Of a DNA stretch of 64,000 nt, positions 1 through 13,456 are shown in pieces. The stretch comes from Lasioglossum baleicum. Its lineage: Eukaryota > Arthropoda > Insecta > Hymenoptera > Halictidae. Location of the stretch: NCBI RefSeq assembly GCF_051020765.1, contig NC_134931.1:19484810-19548809 (forward strand), in the 5' to 3' direction. Both the position numbers and the translations under genes were made by a program. The notes beneath the pieces are model-generated. The model had not been told where the DNA came from, did no database searches, and saw nothing but the letters and a program-made list of their open reading frames with translations. Position 1 is the first letter of the stretch. Every line of letters starts with the position of its first letter.

Positions 1-3000
1 GATAACAGTTGACTGAAGTTTGTATCCTGCACTTAACTTTTCAGCACTTCAACCGCGGCGAATCGATCACAGGCGGTTTAGAGATGGAATGGCAGGACTG
101 GAGCGGAAGCCAAGCTAAATGGTATAATGCTTTTGGAATGCGACGGTACCCACGAGCTGTCATGCGTTCGGAACAATTTTCAGTCGATCGAATTGGATTA
201 GAAAGCAATAAAGTTACGAGCCGAATAAAAGGATAACGGTGGCTGATTTGTCCTTTCGGCTGGGTAATAAAATCAGGTATCGGCCGTGTTCCATCATTTT
301 AATCAGCGTCGATCGCTAATGGCGCATCTCATGGACACGATTATGCCGTTCATCTAATCCCCACGATACTTCGTTAGCGTGACCGTGCGACCGAATCAAA
401 GGTAACATTTATTAAAATACCCGTAATAAAAGCTGCCCCACCTCCTCCCTGGCCCTTTATTCGTTCACACCTGCATTGGTGAACCTGCAACGCGTGTTCA
501 CCGACGACCCGTCTCCAGGAGTGTGTAGGTGTTGCGGGATAGTTGCCACATGAAACAAACCGCCAGCCTCAATATTGGTCGCCGTGTGATCATCGTGCTA
601 AACCACCGGGAGGAACTAGTTGCGAGGCGAGCCGTTGCAGATTTTTGTTTGTCACTGTTCGCCACCGACTTGGAATTAACTCGTCGCACTGCATAGCTTG
701 CGCGACATCGTCCGTTCTAGCTCGCCACATAATTCTGGACAAACAATACTCGGACGCGCGAACACGGCTTCACCGTTTAACACACTCGCGTGTCTCGCAA
801 CTGTTTCCACTGGAGGATTCATAGGCGATTAAATCTTCTATCAACTTTATTGCTCCGCAGATTTCATTCGCGTGGAACTCTTGGCTCGCGCGCGTTGTCT
901 GATTACGGGCTCGAACATTCCCCTTACGATCTTCACAGCACTTCAACCACGATTACAACCAATTCAATGGAGCTTTATGACTACTTCATTGTACAATTAT
1001 TTACTCGATCAATTGCATAACAGCAAATGTTCTTAATTTTACAATCACTTTCCTGGTACTGAGAACATCACTTGTTTGGACAATCATCACGATGACCACG
1101 AGCTTTTTCAGGCGAAATTAAGCGTGCTCCAAGTGAACATGCTGATTGAACATTGTTTGTCTGACCATAAATTGACATATTCTACTAACGACTTTCCAGA
1201 AATGTCTATTAATGTTTTATGTGAACTCCACAAGTTTTTAGGTGTCGATACATTGTCTGTACATTGTACAATGTCCTTCAGCATACAAATTTATTTAGTT
1301 GAACCAATTGAATCTGTTATTAAAAGCAGTCTGTTAGTATAGAATAATATTTTTTAACCGAGATAGCTCCTCTGCATCAAATAAAAAAAACCTCTAGCTA
1401 CCGGCCAAATTCCTCGCCTGACTAATCGCAGGCTCTTTCCCTTGCGAGCTGTCCTCACGACAAAAACGTCTTAATTTTTTGAATTTAATTATCCCGCCGC
1501 GGTATCCGAATTTCTCGCATTCGTAATCGAGCGTACGGTCTCGCAAACCCAGAACAGCCGCCCACGTTCCAGAAGGACTCGATCGGCGACGAAAAAGGAT
1601 CGATTCGCAGACGGATCGATCGACGATAAGCCGCGTTCCGGTCGCGCTTAAACTCCGGCCGCATTACTGCACGTACTTTGCGTAATTGTGTCGGTCAGTC
1701 GTTATTGCTTTCCGATATTTCGCCGTGTGACCCACGCGAGTGCTTAGAGCCCGCTCTCGCATTCACTCACGCGCGTGGCAAGCATGCGAGCGTGGATGGG
1801 ACGCGGGCCAGCAACCGCACGCTTCGTATTTGGATGCACCGCGTCGGGGTGCTTATACATTGCGGAGATTATTTCCTATTAACCGGCGGGCGTGAACCGT
1901 GAATCGGAATGCTTTTGATCGATTCACTGTATCGACGATTAACGTCTGATCCCCTAAATGCTGCGCGCCTCTCCGCGTCCCTCGTTTAGCCAGCCCCCTG
2001 TCTTTCGTTGCTTTTGTCTGCCCGACTGTCTCTGCACCTATACTTCCCTCTCATCAGAGTCTAGAATCGTCTGGGTCATCGTACCGTGTAACCTATAAAT
2101 GCCCTTCTGCCATTTTCTCGTACTGAAAATGATTTGTCTAAATGAATCTCGTGAATGTTATGCATTTGTGATAAAAATCAGTATGTGACACAAAATTTAA
2201 GAACGCGACCCAAAGAATTGTAATAAACTGATATCATTTTCAACTTATTTGAATTATTAGGGGGACAAACAAATTCCTATTTGGATCTTGTTTCTTGTAA
2301 TTGATGCAGACGTTTTCTCATTTTGCATAAAGACCGCGTATGTATTTAAATCTGAGTGAATGCGAGAACAACCACCGTTTCCTCGACTTCACCTGCCGGT
2401 AAAGTCGCGTAGGTGTATGGTACACCTTCGTTCTCCATAGTGCACAGGGGGGCCGGAGAAAATGTACCGATGGAGGTTGCTAGAGGAGGCGGAGGGGGCC
2501 ACCGACTCGAACCGCCAAATGTTTCCGACGAGCATCCATTATTCATGCGCAGCGACGTATTTGCCGTGCGGAAAACAAATTCGTTCGTTTACGAGGAACG
2601 GAAAAACTAGCGTGCTTAACGAGCACCGTTTTGTGTCGTTTCGCTTTCAATATTCAGAACGACGCGCGGTCAGGAGCGCGCGAAGTCCGACCACGCCTTC
2701 CCCGTATCGTTTCCACCCAACGCGCTCGCCCGCGATCTGCTCAGAATAATTGAAATCCATAACCGGATGCACCCGGGCGTCTGTAATAATGTGAAAAAGT
2801 TGCAACGACGCCCGAGAAGCGTCCTCGTCCTGCAACACGGCTCCCCAAGACGGAATTTCCGGGACGTAATTCCGTTGAAATGCTGGGACACGGTTCTGCT
2901 GCTTGTCGTAGTCTGTTTTTCCGAGGAAGTTGTGAGAGGGACGTGAACGGTCACAAAATGCGCACACGAATTATTCCCGTTTCAGCACAGGAGAATTGTC

Positions 3001-6000
3001 GAGATGGTTTAGAATTATTGTATATTTTTAGATCATTTTATAATTTTATTGTTGGTTTATCTTTTATTCTCCCGAGTCAAGTGAGGGCAACAAGTGTTCC
3101 GTATCGGGGACAACGTTTTGAGTTAAATGATGCTACAGTTGTGTATGGGAGTGGGTTGAGATGTGTGTTCGACAGCGATGGCGACATAAGGCTACTTCTG
3201 TTGCTTTTCGTACCCTGTTTGTGTAAATGCCCCGAGTAGGCGTGGCTTCATTGAACGCTGTGTGTAGAGTGCTCCGAGGGGGCGTGGCGTCGCTGCTCCT
3301 GCTGTTCGAGGACCTAGAACAGTGGCCTACGAGGCAATCGGTGCTCATGTATTGTATCTTATAACGATTCGTATAAAGTTATACATAAATAGATAGGCAA
3401 GTCAGTAAATGAATGCTCGAGTAAAAAAGTCGAAGACTTTCGAAAATATTGTATTTTCTGTGCCAAATAATAATGTAAAAATACCAAATAATTTTCGAAC
3501 CCCAGCCCCATATTTTATCTTTCTCCTCTCGTGATTAATTCCTCGAGAGAGGGCGTTGTTTCGAAGCATACACTGTCTGAAATTTTTCGGGAGTGTGTTC
3601 GGCTGCGGAGTCAGTGACAATACCGTAATGCCAGCCATCAGCCAAGACGTTATTTAACCGCTCGCCGGTCTGTATCTTCGCGGAGCGTATGGGGCGACTG
3701 GACCTCGAAGGGTTGTGCCACGTTACGTGGTGAAATTAAAGGGGAAGGAAAAACGGTCGGTAGAGCGAGCAAGAAAATACGGGGTTGATTTCTTGCGAGC
3801 CGAGGGCAAAGACCGCGTTCTTCGCCGGCCCGGAAGTCTAAACTGTTATGAAACAGTTGGGGGAGAAAGCTTTTTTATCTCCGAGTCCTCCGTGCATTTC
3901 TTTTCGGTGGGTAATCGGTCTTCTTTCTTCCCGGCGGGCTCCCTAATACCTTTTAACTTGGTTCGTTCCGCGTGCGGATCGCCGACTCGAGTTTCCTGTT
4001 CAAGGCAACAGAACACAAATATTCTTTCTACCTGTTTAACGACCCCCGGACACGTCGATTTACCTGGCCGAGATGACATGTCGTTCGTTTTCGCGTGACC
4101 GGCTCGTCCTAAAACGCGATTGCCGACCTGGCGTCCTCGTCGGAGGCTCGCGAAAATGGCAGACCGGTGCGCAAAAAATCTTCGCATCCCACGGGATGGG
4201 AAGAGAAGAAATTACGTTCGCGAGGCGGAAAACTCTGAACGTTGACTCGCGCGTTCGCAAGGGACACGCAACAGCTGAACGACACGTTGCGCAAAAATAT
4301 TTCTCAGTGTCTGTAAATTATTTTGCAGAGAACTCCGTTCCCCACCACGCAGCATTCCGGCAAGACGTTTCCTCGCAGCTATCACTCTCTTTCTCGTTCT
4401 CGTCCAACCTGTCGTATTTCACGCGCTCTGTCCTAGAATTGTTATTACGCGGATAGGTAGCCGTGCTATAAACGAGGAAAATGACATTCTACGGTGAAAG
4501 TTCAATATTAAACGTCACGTTTGCGCGTTACAGAGGTGTTATTGGAAAGCTTTATTCTTCTTTGTCGGAGTTTTGCGCGGAAACGCGACAAAGGTCCGAC
4601 CCTGGCCGACAGTTACGCCTATGCTGAATAATAGTGAAACTGCTGCTAGACTGTCGCGGAAAATACCTACCCCAGGCGTTATTACGCAAATACAGATTTT
4701 ACTAGATTAATTGAAAGAAGCTGGAATGAAATAGCTCTGTTAGAGTCAAGGCGAAATAAAAATCTTGTTAAACGACACCGGAACTTTCTTTTATAGTCTG
4801 TTTTTAACTATCGACACTGCAAGGATGTTGTTGTTGCATATTTCGTTCGTTTTTACACAGGGATGTGGTTCAATCAATTGTTCGTTTAAATACCTCGTGC
4901 GCCGATGATAGTGATTGAAAATAAAAAGACACGCGACAGTTGCAGTGAATTGTTTTAACCCAGTCCTTAAACAGTTCTGAACGCACACGCTTTCACGTGG
5001 AACTGCGATCCGCAGATTCAATTACTTATTTGAATATGAAAGAATTATCTCATTTCGTACATCAAAGACGGTAATTTAAAACCATTTTACGTACAATGGC
5101 TGCGTGTTAAATTATTTTAACATGATCTACCTCCGGCTGTAGCATCGAGCCAGACTCGCGACGAGGATTAATTACCTTTAAATCAAAATAAAATCCTCTT
5201 CCCTTCTATGAAATTGTGAACGACACGAATGTTCTAATCACTGCAACCGTAAAATAAATCGTTGTGCAAGCAATTCGATCCAATCTATTCGCTAACGACA
5301 GTAATTTAAACTAAGATGGCAGCTACATTAAATTATTTGAATTTTAATACTTGGACGCAAATGCATCGACCGCGACAACGTGACAAAGTGCAAACACTAA
5401 CATAGATTTTTCAAATTGTAATTACGGTGAAAAGATAGATTGCGCTCGCAGGATGCGGTTATGCTTGAAGAATTAATTCCTCTGTTCGTTGTACGAGAGA
5501 GGGCAGACGGCGCGGCGGATATCGGAAGACCGCAAAAGCACTTAGAACACAAGTGTTTCTAATTTTTCGACGCGCTGCACCGGAGATTGCGGCGCGAGTG
5601 CAGCGAATGCACGCACATAACCACGAGCCGCTCGGAACCCGATAATAGAGACCCTCGCGGCGAGTTGCGGCTACGTGTGTGCCTCGTTAATTCAGTAGTT
5701 GATGTTTGTAGCGAGAGCGACACCGGTTTCATTCATTCGTCGGACTCCAGAGGCGTTTCGCCAGCACGGAGGTATAAAAAATCGCCGCGGATAATCCGGC
5801 GTCGAGCGTTTATACCACGCAGGCTGGATCATCGGCGAACAGGCAGTATGTGGGTCAGTTTTGAAAAGCTCTTCTACCAACGGCTCCCACTCTCTGTCCA
5901 TCTGCCCCTCGCCTCTCTTTCTCTCTTCTTCCTCCTGTTTCCCCCCCCCCTTTCCGCGCGGAAATTCGCACGGTCGAAGTTGCACGTTCAGCCGAGCGTT

Positions 6001-6776
6001 TTTCCAGGCAAGAAAAACAGACCCGTTTTCGTCGATGAAATCCCTTAACCACGGTATTCGCTTTTTCCTCCCTCTCCGGTTTTTTCCCCTATAGTTTTAT
6101 TTACTTTTATTTATTCCGTCCCCGCGGCACGGATCCGTGAAATCTACACAGGTGCGCCGGAACAGTTGAAAACGATTCCTTATAACGTGGACAATCCATA
6201 CCAATTTCAAGTGTTTCTAAATGCGTGAGCTTGTTCGGACGTTGATCGGAGAGATTTGAATTTTTTAGTAGAACCGTGTCCTATATGTGTCTGTGCAAGA
6301 TTGAGCATCGTTTATTTCCGTTAATCCCGCTCTACGAGAATTCATTGAAATTCACTGGAATATCCCAGATTACTCGCGAGGTCGTCACTGCGCTATTAAT
6401 CCCCTCGCCAGCGTTTGCAGAGTCGGCCGTCATTCAAAGCTAAATACGTTTCACTCATAACTGAAGAGTACATTTCCTTTCCAAGATATTACTATCGCTA
6501 TCCTATTTGAAATATGCCGAGGGAAGGGACAATTTGTTACTTGTATATTTATTTAACGTCGCATTAATGTTGGGGTTACGAGAAACGGGGACAAACTAAC
6601 TAGGGATGGGATTTGCATTAACACTGATTCGATTCGATATGTTCCAATGGAATAGCACAAATAATTAAAAAATCATTAAGCGTTAAGTTTTCATTTCGTG
6701 TTCATTTTCGTACACAGACTACGTAGATTCTACCGGAAAAGAATACATTTAGTATTCGTACTAAAAATTTAATCAG
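1..6776. other. Non-coding stretch, no gene recognised
   Basis: GC-rich patches alternate with AT-rich ones. All open frames are short (at most about 150 codons), overlap frames on the opposite strand and show no domain I recognise. Visible local structure: repeated ACATTGT words with a 14-bp palindrome at 1261-1274, a diverged 19-bp direct repeat containing GGCGTGGC at 3228-3246 and 3270-3288, a run of ten C at 5941-5950 inside a pyrimidine-rich stretch, and a TATAAA-like word near 5773 with no convincing initiator. Intergenic or intronic DNA is the simplest reading. Confidence 0.65.
5941..5950 (+). repeat. Poly-C tract (10 C) in a pyrimidine-rich stretch
   Basis: Ten consecutive C residues follow a CT-rich run starting near 5885. 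The opposite strand is therefore purine-rich with a G run. No function is implied. Confidence 0.9.
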
Positions 6777-6906
6777 CGATTGACGACTACATTTCTACCT
6801 CAATCGTTAATCGCAATTAACAATTAATCTCCTCGTTCAGTCGTTAAAAAATTGTGGTTAACGATTAAATACTTATTAATCGTTACTTGCGATTAATCGT
6901 CAATCG
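6777..6906. repeat. Interrupted AT-rich inverted repeat rich in ATTAAT/AATCGTTAA words
   Basis: The right arm at 6882-6906 (25 nt) is the reverse complement, with one mismatch, of a left arm split into 6777-6786 and 6807-6821. A 20-nt segment (6787-6806) interrupts the left arm. The space between the arms is also built from related words such as CGATTAA, AATCGTTA and CAATTAAT. This could be a decayed foldback or MITE, or a cluster of homeodomain-type TAAT sites that happens to fold. I see no target-site duplication, so a transposon origin is unproven. Confidence 0.6.
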
Positions 6907-7896
6907 GATAATTGATTAATGATTAACTGCTGAAATGAAACACGTAGTCAGACCTGTATGAATACTGAAAAAAATGTAAACTGAGTTTAGGTGTATTGTC
7001 ATTTGGTCTATGTATAATAAAAAACTCTGTTTACGTGCTTTTATGTTTGAAGTTATTATTCCTGGACAGCCACTGCCGAAAATGTATCGGTAACGAGGAC
7101 TCGGCCGTTGTCGTCGCTCGTTTCTCTCTCTCCCCGCACACTTCGGGCGGACCGTGTAGTTCGGGGTGCGCGGCGAGGGGAACGAGCCGCGACAATATAC
7201 ACAACACACACACACAATCGGTCGGATCCTCGCTCTCTCTTCTGCGAATTCTCGGAACGATACGTCAGTAATTACCTCTTACACGTGTTCTATCCTTGCC
7301 ACATAGCAAGCCAAATCTTGTAATCCGGTTTTTTCACAGTATCGCGCGAGTGACGGTGATCAAATAAATCAAACACTCTCCCACAAATCCGACTGCAATT
7401 CTGTTTTTTATTCTTGATATTTCACCTGACTGCAATCTCAAGTTTCCGCAAAGCGTTAACCAGTGAAGATCTAAAAAAGTTGGAGAATTAAAATTCCTAC
7501 ATCAGAAAGAGTGTAAACCATTCTACTTGAACCCAGCATCCTACGCCCTACAATCAATATGCATTAGATAATCCAGCAATCATCCTTAACCCATCCGTCG
7601 ATCGACTGATGCATCGCCTTACCCGCAGACCGCAGATAACGCGGAAACGCATCGGCATCGTTAACGCGTCGTGCATCACCTTCCCCGGCCAATTATCGCG
7701 ACGCAGTGGTTAGCTTCATATCATCAAAGGTCGAGAGATATCGCGTGCAGTTTATGGGATGCATTTGCATGGCGTCCCGCGCGGGAACAAGCGCGTAAAT
7801 CTCGCTCGAGCTTAGTCGACGCAGCCTGCGAAAGAAGCTCATAACGGAGAGACTCGACTCGCAAGAAGATCGAACGATCAACGAAAGATTGATAAA

Positions 7897-7928
<32 letters not shown>

Positions 7929-10900
7929 GGGGAGGGAGGAGGATGGAGGGTAAAATAGAGAGATGCTAATGATTTATCTGAAACTGATTTCCCACCTAAG
8001 CACACGGGAGTAATTAACGATCGACAGCGGTGGCTAAGATTTATCCCCGGGTGGCTCCGACTGCGCTCCACTCCGGCAATGGTAGGAAATTTCGTGGTCG
8101 TACACGGAGCAACGAGCATTCCGAGGTCGTTCGCTTGTTCGTCCGGAAAGGTCGAGGTGAGAGAACCCGTCTCCCCCCGGGTCCGGAGGAAAGCGAATTC
8201 GATAACGGTATCGATACGTAAATACTCGATAAGAACCGCGACGGGTAAGGCATCTTGTAATTGCGGATCCGTGTCCTTACCACGGGTAATGTTCCCCAGA
8301 CCCGTTCGCTGGAATATTGGTCTCGCGCGAGCCCAGTCCCGATCTAGAGGGTGATCCAATTACTTTCCAAACAAGCGTCAGTCGAAATATCCGGTTTATT
8401 TCAACGTCTTTGAGAAACACGAGCAACCCCGCGACGATAGATCGTATAGCGTTGCTCCCGACGAAACTTCACGGCGCGGGAGGGAGAGAAAACGCGAGCG
8501 TGACATTTTCCTTGAACCGACGAAACTTTAATTCGCTGATTTACCTGATACCGGTGACGACCACGCCTCTTCCAACCCCGACGAACGCCGTGAAATTGTA
8601 CCAGCTCCGTTCCCGAGTTTATTGTGCCCTTGGAAGTCGTGCGTCTGCATTCGTGGATTCGTTTGCACTTTCGTTAGGGAGAGAACTTTTTTGGGAGGGC
8701 TCTCGACAAAGAATCTCAAGCGAGGGTATTAGGGGAACGACGACTTCGGTTCGAAGGCTTCGCGGAAGTTCCTTCTCTCCGGGGGAGCGCGACTTAAACA
8801 TTCCTTCCCTCCGTGTTATTGTTTTCCTCCGTTGCGTCGCGCGTGAACCTAACGGAAGAATTCGGTTCGCTGGAAGTAAGGTGATCTTTGCAATTTGTTT
8901 CTTAGGGTTCAGTGAAGCGGCTCTTTCCGAAACTTTCAGGATAATTGACCCCATATTCAAAGAGTATGCACTCATTCTGTCGTTAACAAGTATCTGGTAG
9001 AAATGAACGTATATAATCATTTTATTAAATTAAAAAAAGGATTATTTTGAACTTGCGAAGCAGGGTCCCCGAAGGAAGGAACATGGGTGAATTTTCGGGC
9101 ACCCAGTACGTGGCACCGAGAGAAATAAAGATAGCGCGTGGGTCGCTTTTAGGTGCATTCGAACGTTGCACTCGGCCGTTCGCGCGTTATCTTAACGGAT
9201 ACTCGTATTCGAGTGTGAATATCTGTCCCTGGCCGTGAGATTTAAACTTGTTCTCAAGCCTTTCCCTATCGGGGAACATTCGTTGCGTTTCTTTCGCGAC
9301 TGCGATAAATAATACCCTTGCGAAGACAGTCTTCTTAAGGCGGCGCTCGTTGAGACTTCCTCCCTTCTCTTCCCGGAGATACCGTGGACGAAATCACGTG
9401 TTACCGTCCGTACACTTTTCTCCCCCCCAGAGACCCCGAGTACCTCGAAATCCGTATATACGCGAGATAAGCGTCGAGTAAAAAGTGCCCAAGCCGCGCG
9501 CTCGCCTTTTTCCCCTTCTCTCTCTCTTTCGTCAAAGGAGTAAGCCTTATCGGGGCGTATATCGTTCGGCGAACTGACCGAAATAAAAATATCATGCGTT
9601 TACATTTTGCGTGCTAAACCGCGGGGCCGCTAAAGCTCTAATTATTTTCACCGGGACGGCCAGTGACAAAGTGTGCCAGCTCACGACCGTGCAATTAGGA
9701 TCGGCGATAGCGCGCCGGCCGGCAACGTGCTTTTTAATTTATCGGCGGACGATGAAGCCGGACGCCGCGCCGCTACGTCTCTCAAGAAAGAACGGGATCA
9801 TGGGAGCTTTCTTGGGAAAAATTCGTGTCGATGCCTCGTGAGATAGAATTGCGACTCGACGCGCAACGGTGCGAGATTATTCTCTTGACGAAACAATTGC
9901 ACGGCAAACCTCTGTATCCCTCGCGAGCCTGAAAATCGCGATCGAGAATGAAAAGATATACTAACATTTTCCGCAACTTCAAATTTTTCAGCAACAATTC
10001 CCGTATATTCCCAATGGACTGCGAAAAACCTGCTCCATCGTTGTTAATACATCGCCTTCGGAAGTTCATCGAAAACTTGACTCACGCGAAAACCGTCGAG
10101 CAAGCTGTATTTCTAAATCTAGTTCAACATTTATGAACAAAAGTTCTGCCGGACAGGTTGCTACTATCCGAACCAAACTTGCGATAAGTAGGCTGCTTTC
10201 TTATCGAGAAGCTTCGTTGATATCCGCTGGAGCTGTTCCTTGCGAAATTATTCATTTATTTATGCGGAGTAGAATTCCTTAAATATTTACAAGAAATAAG
10301 ATTAGATTCGCAGAAAATAAACTGAACGAAATGTTGCGCTGGCGACCGATTAAAAATTGAGTGTAGGTGCCGCGGATCGAATAATGCGGGCATACTGAAC
10401 CCGTCTCGACGAATCGGAAGAATTTCACTTTACAATATTGGTTCGGATGAAGTCGAGTGGCATTAGTTTCGCAGCGAATTCGCGTTTATGCGCGGCCTCG
10501 TTCCTCCGGTGTCCCTTTTCCTTCATATTTCACGGGGCGCAGAATCTTTCCGACCGGTGCGACGCGCAGATGAAATGCCACGCGACGACCCGGGGTTTGT
10601 GTACATCCAAAGGCTCTCGAGGTATTTTCAATATCCGGCAACGGTCCCTGCGTTTCCGCTTTTACACCCCGGCCACGTACCGGCAACCATTCCCCTCCTT
10701 TTTCCCTCGAGTTTTTTGAAGGCCAAGGGCGCCCGGCTGATCCGCGTTCAGATACTGTCAACGTTCACCGTTCTATACACACGATTCTCGCATTGTGCTA
10801 GCATTCGTGACTGTAGGGTCGCGGACGTAGTCATGGATACCACGGAGAAAGCGGACGTTAATTAAGTGGCAGAGTGTCCGAGCCGCACTTTGAAATATTA

Positions 10901-13008
10901 AAAGTTTCCTTGGTGCTACGTCCGAACCACTTAGAAATGATTTGGGGATGTACAACAGGGGTTGATTTTGTTGAACGTGGTTCGTACTGATTACTAGGAA
11001 ACAACTCCCCGAGTTAACATGTTAAGCGCCACTTTTGCTGTTGCATTGTAGGTGACACTAATTTCTCTCCATTTTTATTTCGAGATGTATTCGAATAAAC
11101 TTCCACGAGAAATGAACACGCATTGATTTAGAATTAAGAATCGATTTCTGCTAAAATAAAATAGCATCCTCGTCGAACTCTTAAAATTTTTAGATACAGA
11201 CCTCTTGTTGATCATCGTGAAATCTTCAGAGCAACAATAAGGGCTTCGATTTGAGGATCCTGGACGCAGGACGAGTTCACAGTGGGCAGGCTGCAATGAC
11301 ACACCACTGTCTCTGATTTCATGTTACGTCTAACTTGGATATTTATGCTGTCGATCAGCGACACGATAAAAATGGTGAATCACCGATACCCCAGAGTATC
11401 ATAATTCACGTCGTGACATTAATTCGGTACGATTAACTCCGGCGATATCCCACCGCGCGAGATAGCCGGAACTGCAAAACTCGAGCACGAGCTGGAACCG
11501 TGGGATTAATTCCCGGTTTAAGATATCGCCTGTTAAACAAGCGTTCTCTTGTCCCTCGACAATTCTGTTGCGCGCTGGATTTGCCTGATCGCGCAGCCAC
11601 CATTGCGGTCGATTGAATTTCCACATTTTTCGGACGTGACCTAATTTATTCGATTGCTTTGTACCAATTTGTACTCCGTCATCCAATCATAACTTCCGCT
11701 TATGGATAGATAGCCATTGAAATCTCGTGTTTGGATCCTCTTTCACGTCTTTTTACGATTAAGCTGGCAATCATAAAAATTGCTTGACATTCAAATGATT
11801 TTTAATGGCACTATCGACATCGTCGCAATTAATTAATAAACATGTTGCACAATTTGTTACGGAGTTGTAGGGACGAACTGACTGGCGGAGTTTTGCAAAA
11901 GCCGTTGGCCGTTCTTGGGTAGGGGTCAAAGTGATAGTAGCCATCGGCGATTCGAATGCAGGGAGTACCATCTCGCTCCTCATTAGCCAATTGGCCAATC
12001 TCACAAAGGGCCGCGAGGATTATCTAGCGTGGGTATGAGTCGGTGTTCAGGATCTGTTTAGGACCCGAGGATCGTTTCACTGGTCGGAATCGGCTGGGAT
12101 GACAGCGCCGATGTCGACGCGACGGCTGCGTAGGGAAAGGCGGCGAGTTAAACCGGCTGTTGCCGTGGCGTATTATGACATTGTCAAATCCATCAAACGC
12201 TGGAGCGCTTCAAAGCCGCCATTAAGCTGAGAGTCGTCGGTGGGGGTGGGGGGGGCGAGAGGGGAACACGGAAAGCCTAGGGCTCTGACAAAAGCCACGT
12301 TGTTGGCTCCCGAAAAAGCTCTGATTCGACAGTAGTTTGCTCTTTCTCTTCGATCCTCTTCTCTCTTTCTCCCCCCTCTCTCGCTCTTACTCTCGTTCTC
12401 CGTCTACCAACCTCTCTGTCTTTCTCCTTTGCCCGAATCTCCCTGCCGTCGCTCCCAGCGGCGGACTAATCGGAAAATTGGCAAACTATTGCGTAAAGAG
12501 CTCGGTTATATGCGCGGTAACGAGGAACCTCGTTTATAACGAGCTAATTAAAAGCCGGCGCTAATTGTCCGAACTGTTTGCGTACTGATCACCGCGGTGA
12601 CTATAATCCTGGCTGTTTCTGGGATTAGCGGTGCCCGTCTGCTCTCCCACCCAGACCTCGATCCTTTTTTGCAGCCGGTTGTTCCCGCGTATGAAAATTA
12701 TCCTTCCACCGTGCCTGGCGATTTTCACCCTCCCGCGAAAATGATCGACTTGAAGATTCTTCTCCAGACGCATTTATCTTCTAGATTAAATTGTGCGACG
12801 GGATTGAACGTATAAATTAAACTGAACAAAGTGAACTTCGTTGCATAGAAATCTCACGGGGAAATTCCCGACAATTTACGAAGCAACAAATTCATTGTAC
12901 GTCGTTGCTCGTTCAATAGCAGTTATAAATATTGGCTCCCGTGTATTAAACTTTGTCTGATTATTTACGGCGCTGTGAGAACTGTCTACGTATCGATCTT
13001 ATTTATAA
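6907..13008. other. Non-coding stretch, no gene recognised
   Basis: The DNA is mostly GC-rich and CpG-rich. The plus-strand open frame at 8317-9000 (227 codons) is the longest in the window, but it has no recognisable domain and open frames overlap it on the other strand. It sits in DNA with few A/T-rich stop triplets, so I treat it as chance. Also present are a GA run (7897-7928), a CT-rich block (about 12337-12432), a G-rich patch at 12240-12256 and a perfect 7-bp-arm palindrome with a 2-nt centre at 12519-12534. Confidence 0.6.
7897..7928 (+). repeat. (AG)n microsatellite
   Basis: An AG dinucleotide run with one interruption grades into a G/A-rich stretch up to about 7950. Such runs can bind GAGA-type factors in insects, but nothing here shows that this one does. 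Confidence 0.9.
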
Positions 13009-13456
13009 CTAGCTTTTGCCCGCGGCTTCGCTCGCACAGGAAACCGTTTAGTGCCCTCGGAAATTGATATTGTTTCTCCATATAAAACCTTTTAACCCCC
13101 CATTCACCCCTATAGAGTTTTAATGTTATGTCATGCCGCAATCTTAGATTTCAAAACCCCTTTTCACCCCCTTAAGGGATCAATTTTTTAAAATGCCGAA
13201 ATAGGTGTTTCATTAATTATATCAAAGAGCATTAAGACCAAGTATGAAGTAAATCCGACCACGAACAAAATATTCCTCATACAAACGTTGCAACCCCTTT
13301 TCACCCCCTTGGGGATTGAATTTCGAAATATCCTTTCTTATCCCTTGTATAGATCATAAGGGAAACCTCTGTGCAAAATTTCAGCTTTCTAAGTCCAAGG
13401 GTTTAGCCTGGGCGTTGATAGGTGAGTCAGGACTTCGCTTTTATATATATAGATAT
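13009..13456 (+). mobile_element. Non-LTR retrotransposon 3' fragment (RTE-like)
   Basis: The segment opens with CTAGCTTTTGCCCGCGGCTT, a word I recognise from dispersed insect repeats, and closes with a short TATATATAGATA microsatellite, the kind of 3' tail typical of RTE-class elements. Inside, the motif AACCCCTTTTCACCCCCTT occurs identically at 13155-13173 and 13292-13310, with a diverged copy near 13094-13112. No reverse-transcriptase reading frame is present, so this is a 5'-truncated copy or a non-autonomous derivative. Assignment to a transposon is fairly secure. The exact clade (RTE, CR1 or a SINE using that tail) rests on memory of the family and is less certain. Confidence 0.65.

Noticed and set aside
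5770..5860. TATAAAA-like word that might mark a core promoter
   Set aside because: No initiator or downstream promoter element at the right spacing and no gene downstream.
7724..8359. Minus-strand open frame, 211 codons with a serine/leucine run
   Set aside because: The run is the translation of the GA microsatellite at 7897-7928. No domain elsewhere.
8317..9000. Longest plus-strand open frame, 227 codons
   Set aside because: No recognisable domain, low-complexity-free but unfamiliar sequence, overlapping open frames on the minus strand, and location in GC-rich DNA with few stop codons. Nothing marks it as an exon or gene.
11800..11840. AATGGCACT, the seed of an insect miRNA family (miR-263)
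   Set aside because: The sequence after the seed does not match the family and the flanks do not form a precursor hairpin.
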